A DNA stretch of 64,000 nt, taken from the NCBI GenBank assembly GCA_963751245.1, contig CAVVTR010000004.1:138067-202066 (forward strand), in the 5' to 3' direction. Shown here piece by piece: positions 7,732-15,871 of this stretch (positions within the stretch are counted from its first letter, which is position 1; every line of letters begins with the position of its first letter). Source of the stretch: CAVVTR01 sp963751245. GTDB lineage: Bacteria > Acidobacteriota > Thermoanaerobaculia > Thermoanaerobaculales > Thermoanaerobaculaceae. The position numbers were made by a program, and so were the translations under genes. A model generated the notes under the pieces. It had not been told where the DNA came from. It saw only the letters and a program-made list of their open reading frames with translations, and made no database searches.

Positions 7732-8562
7732 ATGGTCTGGTTCCGCCGTTCCGACCGCGAGGGAAGGCCTCCCAGCCGGGTCCCCGAGGGGCTCTGGGTC
7801 AAGTGCGAGGGCTGCCGCGAGATCCTCTACCGCAAGGAGCTCGAGCGCAGCCTCTTCGTCTGCCCCCGTTGCGGCCACCATCACCGCATCCCGGCCCGCA
7901 CCCGCCTGGCCCAGCTGTTCGACGACGGGAGCTTCAAAGAGCTGTTCGGTACGGTCTTCTCCGCCGATCCGCTGGGCTTCTCGGACACCAAGCCCTACGC
8001 TGACCGGCTCCGCGCGCTGCGCGAGCGGGGCATGCGCAGCGACGCCGTGGTGGTGGCCGTGGGCCGCATCGCCGGCATCCGCACCGTGGTGGCGGCGATG
8101 GAGTACGGCTTCATGGGCGGCTCCATGGGGGCGGCGGTGGGCGAGAAGCTGACCCGTGCCATCGAGCGCTGTCTCAAGAGCAGGCTGCCCCTGGTGGTGG
8201 TGTCCTGCTCCGGCGGCGCGAGGATGCAGGAGGGCGTGCTGTCCCTCATGCAGATGGCGAAGATCTCCGCCGCGCTGGCCCGCCTCCAGGCCGCCCCCCT
8301 GCCCTACCTGTCGGTGCTTTCCGACCCCACCACGGGCGGCGTGTCGGCGTCCTTCGCCATGCTCGGCGACCTCAACATCGCGGAGCCCAACGCGCTCATC
8401 GGTTTCGCCGGACCGCGCGTGATCGAGCAGACGATCCGGCAGAAGCTTCCTGAAGGCTTCCAGCGCTCGGAGTTCCTCCTGGAGCACGGCATGCTCGACC
8501 TCGTCGTGCCCCGCCAGGAGCTCAAGGACACCCTGGCCCGGTGTCTCTCCCACCTTCTCTAG
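7732..8562 (+). CDS. accD: Acetyl-CoA carboxylase, carboxyltransferase beta subunit
   Basis: 276-residue AccD, which with AccA transfers the carboxyl group from biotin to acetyl-CoA to make malonyl-CoA for fatty-acid synthesis. The N-terminal zinc ribbon is intact, with Cys25, Cys28, Cys44 and Cys47. It is followed by the crotonase-like core, including EYGFMGGSMGAAVGEK and the oxyanion segment SCSGGARMQEG. ATG 7732 is chosen over an in-frame GTG at 7714 because the -10 element lies between them. It overlaps folC by 22 bases; accD-folC adjacency is common in bacteria. accA is not in the window. Confidence 0.95.
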   Translation: MVWFRRSDREGRPPSRVPEGLWVKCEGCREILYRKELERSLFVCPRCGHHHRIPARTRLAQLFDDGSFKELFGTVFSADPLGFSDTKPYADRLRALRERGMRSDAVVVAVGRIAGIRTVVAAMEYGFMGGSMGAAVGEKLTRAIERCLKSRLPLVVVSCSGGARMQEGVLSLMQMAKISAALARLQAAPLPYLSVLSDPTTGGVSASFAMLGDLNIAEPNALIGFAGPRVIEQTIRQKLPEGFQRSEFLLEHGMLDLVVPRQELKDTLARCLSHLL

Positions 8563-9791
8563 TCCCGTCCTGCGACGCGATCCTGGCGCCCCGCCTGGAG
8601 CAGCGCATCCTGCCCGGGCTGGAGAGGATGCACCGCGTGCTGGACGCCCTGGGCCGCCCTGAGCGCTCGTTCCGCTCCGTGCTGGTTCTCGGCACCAACG
8701 GCAAGGGCTCGACGGCCGCCCTCCTGGCCGCCGTGCTCCGCGCGGCGGGGGTCCGCACCGGGCTGTACACCTCGCCACACCTCGTCCGCGTCGAGGAGCG
8801 CATCGACGTGGACGGCGCCGCCATTCCGGCGGACCGCCTGCAGGCGCACCTCAGGACCCTCGACGGCCACCCCGAGCTTTCCTACTTCGAGACCCTGACC
8901 ACCGCGGCGATCCTCGAGTTCGCGGAGAAGGGGGTCGACGTGGCGGTGCTGGAGGCCGGCCTCGGCGGCCGGTGGGACGCCACCAACGCCGTGGACCCGA
9001 CCGTGACGCTGCTCACCAACGTGGGCACCGACCACCAGGCCTGGCTCGGACCGACCCGGGCGGCCATTGCCGCCGAGAAGGCCGCCGCGTTGCGCGGCCG
9101 CGAGGCCGTCGTCGGGCGCTGGGACGACGAGGTCCGGCCCGTCATCCTCGCCGGCGCCGACCCGGCGACGCCGGTGTCCACGGTCGGCCGCTGGGCCTCC
9201 GTGGCGCCCCTCCCCGGCGGGCGCGTCCGCTTCGAGTCGGACGGCCTGGCCGGCGAGGCGGCGCTGCCGCTGCTCGGCGCCCACCAGCACGAGAACCTGG
9301 CGCTGGCGCTGGCCGGCGCCGCCGCCCTGGCCCGGCACGCGGCCGCGCCGGCGCTGACGGCGGAGGCGCTCGTCAAGGGCATCGAGTCGGTGCGCTGGCG
9401 CGGCCGCTTGGAGTGGGTCGAGGCCGGCGGAAGGCGGCTCCTCCTCGACGGCGCGCACAACCGCGAGGCCGTGGAGGCGCTCGCCGCCGCCCTGGACACC
9501 CTCGATCTGAGCGGACGCGTCCACCTGCTCTTCTCCTGCCTCTCGGACAAGCCCCTGGAGGCCATGGCGGCGCTCCTCCGCCCCCGGGCCGCGGGGGTGG
9601 CGGTGGCCCCGGTCGCCTCCCCCCGGGCGACCCCGCTGGGGGCGCTCGCCGCCGCCTTCCCGGGTTGCACGGCCCACGCCTCGGTGGCCGGAGCCCTGGA
9701 CCACCTGCCCCTGGACCGGCCGGTCCTGGTCGCCGGATCGCTGCGCCTGGCGGGCGAGGTCCTGGCTGTGCTGGAGGGCCGCCGTGGTTGA
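8541..9791 (+). CDS. folC: Folylpolyglutamate synthase / dihydrofolate synthase
   Basis: 416-residue Mur-ligase-type enzyme that adds glutamate to dihydropteroate and folates. It has the P-loop GTNGKGS (residues 51-57), LYTSPHLVRVEERI, LEAGLGGRWDATN and the C-terminal DGAHN motif. GTG 8541 lies inside the end of accD and is used because the next in-frame start (near 8629) would remove the region before the P-loop; the overlap suggests coupled translation. The stop overlaps the dgt start by 8 bases. Confidence 0.92.
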   Translation: MSLPPSLVPSCDAILAPRLEQRILPGLERMHRVLDALGRPERSFRSVLVLGTNGKGSTAALLAAVLRAAGVRTGLYTSPHLVRVEERIDVDGAAIPADRLQAHLRTLDGHPELSYFETLTTAAILEFAEKGVDVAVLEAGLGGRWDATNAVDPTVTLLTNVGTDHQAWLGPTRAAIAAEKAAALRGREAVVGRWDDEVRPVILAGADPATPVSTVGRWASVAPLPGGRVRFESDGLAGEAALPLLGAHQHENLALALAGAAALARHAAAPALTAEALVKGIESVRWRGRLEWVEAGGRRLLLDGAHNREAVEALAAALDTLDLSGRVHLLFSCLSDKPLEAMAALLRPRAAGVAVAPVASPRATPLGALAAAFPGCTAHASVAGALDHLPLDRPVLVAGSLRLAGEVLAVLEGRRG

Positions 9792-11136
9792 CGTCGCCCT
9801 GCGCGACCGCGCCGCCCTGGAGGCCGCCGAGGAGGCGAACCTGGCGTTCTTCGCGCAGCGCTCGTCGGAGGCCACCCGGAGAGCCCCCCTGGACGAGGAG
9901 GGCCGCCACTTCGACTACCGCACCGCCTTCCAGCGGGACCGGGACCGCGTCCTCCACTCGCGGGCGTTCCGCCGCCTCAAGCACAAGACCCAGGTCTACG
10001 TGCCGTACACCAGCGACCACTCCCGCACCCGGCTCACCCACACCCTGGAGGTGGGCCAGATCGCCCGCACCGTCGCGCGGGCGCTGGGGCTCAACGAGGA
10101 CCTCGTGGAGGCGATCTCCCTGGCCCACGACCTCGGCCACACCCCCTTCGGACACTCCGGCGAGAAGACCCTCGCCGGGATCCTCGCGGGCGAGGTGGAG
10201 GGGTGCCCGCTCCCGGCCGAGGTGCTGGCCACGGTGGGGACCTTCAAGCACAACTACCAGTCTCTGCGCGTCGTGGACCTCCTCGAGCAGCGCTACGACC
10301 GACCCGGGATCGACCTCACCGACCAGGTCCGGGAGGGTATCCTCAAGCACACCACCTGGAAGGTCCGCTTCCCCTTCCCCCTGCCCGATCCGGAGGGCCT
10401 CCGCCTCGACCGCCCCTGCCACCTGGAGGGCCAGGTGGTGGCCCTCGCGGACGAGATCGCGCAGCAGACCCACGACCTCGAGGATGGCATGCACGCCGGC
10501 GTGGTGAGCCTCGCCGAAGTCGAGGGCCTGGCCGCCGCCGGGGCCGTCATCGAGCGGGCCGTGCTCCAGGAGGAGAGGAGGCGCTGGCGGCGCACCGCCA
10601 TCCTGCAGCGGGGGCTGATCCACCTCTTCGTCACCGACGCGATCCGGACGACGGCCCGCGCCATCGCCCGCACAGCCCGCAAGCACGGCGTCGAGGACCA
10701 CGCCGGCTGGCAGTCCGTCGCCGACCACATCCCGGCCTCCACGGCGGCCGTGTCCCGGCGCGTCGGCGACATGCTCGCCGAGCTCAAGGCGTTCATCTAC
10801 CGGCGCATCATCAACCACGAGCAGGTCAACCGGCAGGACCACCGCGCCCGGCTGGTGATCAAAGGGCTGTTCCGGGCGTTCTATGGCAATCCCCTCAACC
10901 TGCCCACCTACGTCCTCCTCCGTTTCCACGAGCTCACCGGCCGCCCCTACCTGCGCGACCTGCAGCTGGGCCAGATCCCCGCGGAGGTCACCGCCCACTA
11001 CCACGCCAACGCGGTGTTCGTGCGCCTGGTCGTCGACCACCTGGCCGGCATGAGCGACCGCTTCGCCCTCGAGGAGTACGAGGCGTTGTACCATCCCTCC
11101 GGCGCGCTGCGCGGCGCGCGGGGTGGAGGTGAGTGA
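9784..11136 (+). CDS. dgt: dGTP triphosphohydrolase-like HD-domain protein
   Basis: 450 residues of the dGTPase family, which hydrolyse deoxynucleoside triphosphates to nucleoside and triphosphate. The metal-binding HD core is visible: RTRLTHTLEVGQIA with His86, AHDLGHTPFGHSG with His115-Asp116, and preceding FRRLKHKTQVY. The length fits the deoxyguanosinetriphosphate triphosphohydrolase-like subgroup. GTG 9784 overlaps folC. Substrate range cannot be deduced; many relatives act on several dNTPs. Confidence 0.88.
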   Translation: MVDVALRDRAALEAAEEANLAFFAQRSSEATRRAPLDEEGRHFDYRTAFQRDRDRVLHSRAFRRLKHKTQVYVPYTSDHSRTRLTHTLEVGQIARTVARALGLNEDLVEAISLAHDLGHTPFGHSGEKTLAGILAGEVEGCPLPAEVLATVGTFKHNYQSLRVVDLLEQRYDRPGIDLTDQVREGILKHTTWKVRFPFPLPDPEGLRLDRPCHLEGQVVALADEIAQQTHDLEDGMHAGVVSLAEVEGLAAAGAVIERAVLQEERRRWRRTAILQRGLIHLFVTDAIRTTARAIARTARKHGVEDHAGWQSVADHIPASTAAVSRRVGDMLAELKAFIYRRIINHEQVNRQDHRARLVIKGLFRAFYGNPLNLPTYVLLRFHELTGRPYLRDLQLGQIPAEVTAHYHANAVFVRLVVDHLAGMSDRFALEEYEALYHPSGALRGARGGGE

Positions 11137-11137
11137 C

Positions 11138-11581
11138 ATGGTGGTGCTCTTCGCCAGCGACCACGCCGGCGTCGCACTGCGCAAGGAGCTGGTGCGCCAC
11201 GCCGCGGGCCGCGGCCTCGACGCCGTCGACCTCGGCCCGGACACGCCCGCCAGCGTCGACTACCCGGACTTCGCCCACGAGCTCGCGCGCCGCCTCCTCG
11301 CGGGGGAGGCGGACCGGGGCGTGCTGGTGTGCGGCACCGGCCTCGGCATGTCCATGACCGCGAACCGCCACGCGGGCCTGCGCGCCGCGTTGTGCCACGA
11401 CGCCTTCACCGCGGAGGCCGCGCGCCGCCACAACGACGCCAACGTCCTCTGCCTGGGCGCGCGCACCACGGGACCCGGGGTGGCACTGCAGATCCTCGAC
11501 CTGTTCCTGACCACGCCCTTCGACGGCGGCCGCCACGCCCGGCGGGTGGGCAAGATCGAACTCTCCGGCGGGCCCACCTGA
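11138..11581 (+). CDS. rpiB: Ribose-5-phosphate isomerase B
   Basis: 147-residue RpiB/LacAB-family isomerase interconverting ribose-5-phosphate and ribulose-5-phosphate in the pentose phosphate pathway. It has the N-terminal FASDHAGVALRKEL, DYPDFAHE, the catalytic-loop Cys65 in VCGTGLGMS and the HNDANVLCLGAR motif. ATG 11138 has GGTGGAGG upstream and starts one base after the dgt stop. It is followed after 56 bases by glyA; the rpiB-glyA pairing recurs in many bacteria. Confidence 0.94.
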   Translation: MVVLFASDHAGVALRKELVRHAAGRGLDAVDLGPDTPASVDYPDFAHELARRLLAGEADRGVLVCGTGLGMSMTANRHAGLRAALCHDAFTAEAARRHNDANVLCLGARTTGPGVALQILDLFLTTPFDGGRHARRVGKIELSGGPT

Positions 11582-11637
11582 GCCGCCGGTGCCGCGTCCC
11601 CCCGGCGGCGGCAGGGAAGACGCAAGGAGACCGAGCC

Positions 11638-12915
11638 ATGAACCAGTCCGACCGCAACACCTACTTCACCCGCCAGGAGGACGTGGTCGCCGGGGTGGAT
11701 CCCGCCATCGCCGCGACCCTCCGGGACGAGCGGCGCCGCCAGAACACCGGCATCGAGCTCATCGCCTCCGAGAACTTCGTCTCTCCCGCGGTCCTCGCCG
11801 CCATGGGCTCGGTGATGACCAACAAGTACGCCGAGGGCTACCCCGGCAAGCGCTACTACGGCGGGTGTGAGGTCGTGGACGTCGCCGAGGAGCTGGCCCG
11901 GGAACGGGCGAAGCAGCTGTTCGGCTGCGACCACGTGAACGTCCAGCCCCACTCCGGCGCGCAGGCGAACATGTCCGTCTACCTCGCCACCCTGCAGCCG
12001 CGGGACGTGGTGCTCGGCATGGATCTCTCCCACGGCGGCCACCTCACCCACGGCCACCCCCTCAACTACTCCGGGAAGACCTTCACCATCGTGCCGTACG
12101 GGGTCCGGCGGGACACCGAGACCATCGACTACGACGCCATGCGGCGGCTGACCCGCGAACACCACCCGAAGATGATCGTCTGCGGCGCATCGGCGTACCC
12201 GCGGACCATCGACTTCGAGGCCATCGCGGACATCGCCCACGAGGCCGGGGCGGTGGTCATGGCCGACATCGCCCACATCGCCGGCATGGTGGCGGTGGGG
12301 CTCCACCCCTCGCCGGTGCCCCACTGCGAGTTCGTCACCACGACCACCCACAAGACCCTCCGCGGGCCCCGCGGCGGCATGATCATGTGCAAGAGCGAGT
12401 TCGCCGAGGCCCTCGACAAGGCGGTCTTCCCCGGCGTCCAGGGCGGGCCGCTGATGCACGTCATCGCGGCCAAGGCGGTGTCCTTCGCCGAGGCGCTCAC
12501 GCCAGCCTACCGGGACTACATCGAACGGGTCCTGGCCAACGCCAGGGTGCTCTGCAACGAGCTCATCGCGCGCGGCTGGAACATGGTTTCGGGCGGGACG
12601 GACAACCACCTGATGCTCGTCAACCTGGGCGCCGACGGCATCTCGGGCAAGAAGGCCGAGGCTCGGCTGGGAGCGGCGGGCATCACCGTGAACAAGAACA
12701 CCGTGCCCTTCGACACGCGCAAGCCGTACATCGGCTCGGGGATCCGCCTGGGCACTCCCGCCGTCACGACCCGGGGCATGGGCGCCGGGGAGATGTGCCG
12801 CATCGCCGCCCTCATCGACCGCGTGCTCCGGAGCGAAGACGAGGCGGTGTACGCGGAGGTCAAGGGCGAGGTGGAAGCCCTGGCCGCGGCGTTCCCGCTC
12901 TACGGCGAGGTCTGA
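11638..12915 (+). CDS. glyA: Serine hydroxymethyltransferase
   Basis: 425-residue PLP enzyme converting serine and tetrahydrofolate to glycine and methylene-tetrahydrofolate, the main source of one-carbon units. Lys239 in TTTTHKTLRGPRGG is the Schiff-base residue; GIELIASENFVS, YPGKRYYGGCE and the C-terminal GIRLGTPAVTTRG are all present, and the length is typical. ATG 11638 follows AAGGAGA by 7 bases. With folC upstream it makes a small folate/one-carbon grouping. Confidence 0.96.
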   Translation: MNQSDRNTYFTRQEDVVAGVDPAIAATLRDERRRQNTGIELIASENFVSPAVLAAMGSVMTNKYAEGYPGKRYYGGCEVVDVAEELARERAKQLFGCDHVNVQPHSGAQANMSVYLATLQPRDVVLGMDLSHGGHLTHGHPLNYSGKTFTIVPYGVRRDTETIDYDAMRRLTREHHPKMIVCGASAYPRTIDFEAIADIAHEAGAVVMADIAHIAGMVAVGLHPSPVPHCEFVTTTTHKTLRGPRGGMIMCKSEFAEALDKAVFPGVQGGPLMHVIAAKAVSFAEALTPAYRDYIERVLANARVLCNELIARGWNMVSGGTDNHLMLVNLGADGISGKKAEARLGAAGITVNKNTVPFDTRKPYIGSGIRLGTPAVTTRGMGAGEMCRIAALIDRVLRSEDEAVYAEVKGEVEALAAAFPLYGEV

Positions 12916-12935
12916 CCCGCGCCGGCGCCGGCTGC

Positions 12936-12958
12936 GCCCGGGGCCCCGCGCCCCGGGC
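12936..12958 (+). terminator. Strong GC hairpin after glyA, without a T run
   Basis: GCCCGGGG at 12936-12943 pairs perfectly with CCCCGGGC at 12951-12958 around a 7-base loop, 20 bases after the glyA stop. No T tract follows, so it is not a classical intrinsic terminator; mRNA 3'-end protection or a pause site is equally possible. Confidence 0.35.
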
Positions 12959-12988
12959 CGGCCCCCTCCCCGTCCCCGCCGGCCGCGA

Positions 12989-12997
12989 TGCTATACT
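12989..12997 (+). promoter_or_regulatory. Extended -10 promoter for the DUF4177 gene
   Basis: TGC-TATACT, an extended -10 element with hexamer at 12992-12997. The leader is about 45 bases and carries two purine-rich ribosome-binding candidates. There is no recognisable -35, which is acceptable for the extended -10 class. Confidence 0.5.
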
Positions 12998-13049
12998 TCG
13001 GTACGCACACACGTATTCAATCAACGCCAGGAGGGCTGGGGAGGACGGC

Positions 13050-13253
13050 ATGGCGCGCGCATCCTGGGAGTACAAGATTCTCAATATCCGGTCGGAGAAC
13101 TACCGGCTGGATCCGACCTACGAGCCGCAGCTCAACCGGCTCGGCGAGGACGGCTGGGAGCTCGTGAGCATCACCGCCATCAACTTCAAGACCGGCGCCA
13201 CCGACCACATCGGCATGGTCTTCAAGCGGCAGAAGGACTCGAACGCGCCCTGA
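13050..13253 (+). CDS. DUF4177-like small protein
   Basis: 67 residues, starting MARASWEYKILNI and containing RLGEDGWELVSITAIN, the pattern of the DUF4177 family of small proteins of unknown function. There is no membrane segment or signal peptide. ATG 13050 follows GGGGAGGACGGC. It has its own extended -10 promoter. Its last 32 bases overlap, tail to tail, the 3' end of the RDD gene on the other strand. Confidence 0.75.
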   Translation: MARASWEYKILNIRSENYRLDPTYEPQLNRLGEDGWELVSITAINFKTGATDHIGMVFKRQKDSNAP

Positions 13254-13734
13254 GCACCGTCCCGGCCACACGGTCGAGGAGCCGCTCGCCGTCGCGGTGC
13301 AGGAGCACCGGGACCCCGGCCAGGGGGAGACCCACCAGCCAGAGGAGCCACACCGCCAGCGCCCGGCCCGGCGGCAGCGGTGAGACGAAGCAGACATCCA
13401 GGAGCAGCATCCCCGGCGTTCCCCGGAACCCCCACAGCCACGCGGTGAACCCCACCGTCGCAGCCTCCAGGCCCGCGAGAGCAACGAGGACCAGCGCGGC
13501 GGGTCCCATCCCCTCCGTCCAGACGGACGCGACGACCCACGTCAGAGCGAAGAGGAGCACGAGGAGGCCGAGATCGGCCAGGGCCGCCGCCACGACGCGC
13601 AGCACGCCGCTGCCGTGCTCCCGGCCCGCCGCCGGCGGCCCGGGCGCGCGGGGGGCGGGCCCGTCCGGCTCCGCGGGCTCCCCGGCCCACACCAGGGGGA
13701 TGTCGAGCTGGATCCTGGGGTCGGTGGGCGACAT
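13222..13734 (-). CDS. RDD-family membrane protein
   Basis: 170 residues with a polar N-terminal stretch and about three or four hydrophobic segments, notably VAAALADLGLLVLLFALTWV and AVWLLWLVGLPLAGVPVLL. The order DLG...GFRGTPGMLLL...RDGERLLDRVAGT matches the RDD domain, although the Arg-Asp-Asp signature is only loosely kept (ALADLG). Function is unknown; some RDD proteins have been tied to ion homeostasis. ATG 13734 overlaps the TPR stop by one base (TGATG), so the two are translationally coupled. Its 3' end overlaps the DUF4177 gene. Confidence 0.65.
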   Translation of the reverse strand: MSPTDPRIQLDIPLVWAGEPAEPDGPAPRAPGPPAAGREHGSGVLRVVAAALADLGLLVLLFALTWVVASVWTEGMGPAALVLVALAGLEAATVGFTAWLWGFRGTPGMLLLDVCFVSPLPPGRALAVWLLWLVGLPLAGVPVLLHRDGERLLDRVAGTVLRARSSPSAA

Positions 13735-15839
13735 CACTCGAGGGGCCGCAGCTCCACGTTGGTGACGAAGATCTGGTAGCGCGGATCCACTGGACGGGCC
13801 AGGTAGGTTGTGGCGAAGTCCAGGAGGCGCGCCACCTCGGCGTCCTCCGAGCGCTTCCTCATCTCCTCGAGGAGGCTCTTGGCGGCGGCCACCTGGTACT
13901 TGCGCAGCAGCACCACGGCCCGGTCGAACGTCGCCGCGCTCCAGACCCGCGCCATCTCCGCGTCGCCCGGGTGGGCGGCAAGAACCTCGCCGGCGAGCTG
14001 CCGGGTCTTCTGATAGTCCTGCGCCGACATGGCATCGACCAGGGGACCGATCTGGGCGGCGTACGTCCCCACCCTGTCGCGCAACGCCACCAGCTCCGGA
14101 TCGCCAGGCACCCTGGCGAGGCCGTTCCGGACCAGCCGCATCGCCTTGAGGTGGTCCCCGTCCGCGAGGGCCTTGTCGATGGGGGCGACGCTCACCTTGG
14201 GCACCGGCGTCGCCGTCCTCTTCAGCCGACGCTGATAGGCCACGATCCTCTGCGACACCTGGTTCGCCGTGTCGCCCTCGAGCTGCTCGCTGCTCTGCAG
14301 GCTCCTGAGCACGTTGATGGCGTCGGAGAGGCGCCCCGTATCGGCGAGCTGCTCCGCCTCGGTGAGGGCGCTCGCCGCGGCGGCGCGGCGCCCCGGGAAG
14401 AGCACCGGACGCAGCAGGAGCACGGCTGCCACCAGGACGACCACCACCGCCGCCGCGACGAGGGCCGGCCCCGGGATCCGCGGGACCCGGAAGCGGGACG
14501 CCGCGGGCCGGGCGGGCCCGCGCTCCGGGATGCGGTCGCCGCCTCCCACCGGAGTGGCGATGGACGAGGAGGCCACCCGCGCCGGCACGAAGTCGTCGCG
14601 GAAGAACTCCTCCTCCTCCGGCGGGAGCGCCGCGGGGGGGGGCGGCGGCGCCGCCGGGGTCTCCAGGCGCTGGAGCAGGTCGTGCGCCTCCAGGTGCTGG
14701 GGGAGGAGACGCAGCACCTCCTGGCACAGGGCGCGCGCCTGCTCGGCGTCGCCCCGGTCGAAGGCCTCCCTGGCCTCGTAGAAGGTGTGGTCCGCCTGGC
14801 GTTCCACCTCCTCGCGCCGGCGCCGCGCCTGCTCGATGCGGCGGTCCACCTCGGCGTTGTGCGTGTCGATCAGGTAGACCCGGGACCAGGTGTCGATGGC
14901 GCCCTGGAAGTCCCCGGCATCGAAGGCCACCTGTCCGTGATCGAGGAGCGACTCGACACGCTCGAACAGCTTCTCCCGGGGCTCGGCCGCACCGCCTTCC
15001 GGTCCCCCCTCCGGTCCGGCGGCGAAATCGAAGGTGTCGCCGCTGTCGAAGGCGAACCCCCGCTCCTCGGGGGCCTGGTCGAAGGCGAAGACGTCGCCGG
15101 CCTCTCCCCCGGCGTCCGCCGCGGGCGCAGGCTCGCCGTTCGCCCCGCTGGTGGCGGGTGGTGGGGAGACCGGCGCCGGAGCGGGCTCCGGCTCCACCGT
15201 GAACAGGCCGTCGGCGTCGCCCAGCTCCGCCGGCGCAGGCTCGTCGAAGACCTCGAAGGCGAAGTCCTCCTGGCCCTCCTCCGGCTTCTTCCCGGATGCG
15301 GCCATCGCCTTCTCGAGCTCCGCCACACCGGGGTGGGACGCATCCATGGAGCGGGCCAGCGCGAGCAGCTCCCCCGCCTCGTCGGTGGCGCCTGCGGCCA
15401 GGGCCTCGCGGGCCCGGGTGAGGTAGGCGGCGACGCCGTCCGCGGTACGGGCCCGCGCCTGCGCGTCCACAAGGAGCCGCCTCGCCTCCGCGTGGCCGGG
15501 AAGCTCGCGAAGCACCTCCCGGCAAGCCTCCGCCGCCGCGGCGAAGTCCCTCGCCTCGAGGGCCTCGCGCGCCCGGGACAGGGGCGTGTCCGTGTCCACG
15601 GCGCCGGCCGCGGACACCTCGCCGAGGAGCTGGGCCAGGTCCACCGTGGCACCCGTGTCCACCGCCTGGCGGAGGCGTGTGGCGGGCTTGAACCCGGGAT
15701 CCACCTCGAGGATCGAGCGCAGGATCGTGTTGCACTCCTCGGGGTGGCCCTCCTGGTAGAGCCTCACGGACTCGGCGAACGCCGACAGGATCCTCTCCTG
15801 GATCTTCCCGTCGAGCTTGGCATCGCCTGGATAGGACAT
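13734..15839 (-). CDS. TPR-repeat single-span membrane protein
   Basis: 701 residues. The N-terminal 170 contain TPR-like helical repeats (ESVRLYQEGHPEECNTILRS; ALEARDFAAAAEACREVL). Residues about 190-290 are a disordered acidic/Pro/Gly linker with repeated Phe-x-Phe motifs, then more TPR units to about 400. One strongly hydrophobic helix (ALVAAAVVVVLVAAVLLL) lies near 458-480, and a third TPR-like region fills the C-terminal 200 residues. No signal peptide is seen, so the N-half is probably cytoplasmic. ATG 15839 fits a -10 element 7 bases upstream. It lies 32 bases after the response regulator gene and may be both co-transcribed and separately started. Function unknown; scaffolding is inferred from fold type. 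Confidence 0.75.
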   Translation of the reverse strand: MSYPGDAKLDGKIQERILSAFAESVRLYQEGHPEECNTILRSILEVDPGFKPATRLRQAVDTGATVDLAQLLGEVSAAGAVDTDTPLSRAREALEARDFAAAAEACREVLRELPGHAEARRLLVDAQARARTADGVAAYLTRAREALAAGATDEAGELLALARSMDASHPGVAELEKAMAASGKKPEEGQEDFAFEVFDEPAPAELGDADGLFTVEPEPAPAPVSPPPATSGANGEPAPAADAGGEAGDVFAFDQAPEERGFAFDSGDTFDFAAGPEGGPEGGAAEPREKLFERVESLLDHGQVAFDAGDFQGAIDTWSRVYLIDTHNAEVDRRIEQARRRREEVERQADHTFYEAREAFDRGDAEQARALCQEVLRLLPQHLEAHDLLQRLETPAAPPPPPAALPPEEEEFFRDDFVPARVASSSIATPVGGGDRIPERGPARPAASRFRVPRIPGPALVAAAVVVVLVAAVLLLRPVLFPGRRAAAASALTEAEQLADTGRLSDAINVLRSLQSSEQLEGDTANQVSQRIVAYQRRLKRTATPVPKVSVAPIDKALADGDHLKAMRLVRNGLARVPGDPELVALRDRVGTYAAQIGPLVDAMSAQDYQKTRQLAGEVLAAHPGDAEMARVWSAATFDRAVVLLRKYQVAAAKSLLEEMRKRSEDAEVARLLDFATTYLARPVDPRYQIFVTNVELRPLE

Positions 15840-15846
15840 TGTCCTG

Positions 15847-15852
15847 ATGCTA
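15847..15852 (-). promoter_or_regulatory. Candidate -10 for the TPR gene (leaderless)
   Basis: TAGCAT on the minus strand, with 7 bases between the hexamer and the TPR ATG, would place transcription start at the start codon itself. It is one of four genes in the window with this spacing. Confidence 0.4.
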
Positions 15853-15871
15853 GCGCGGTGGGCGGGAGGGG

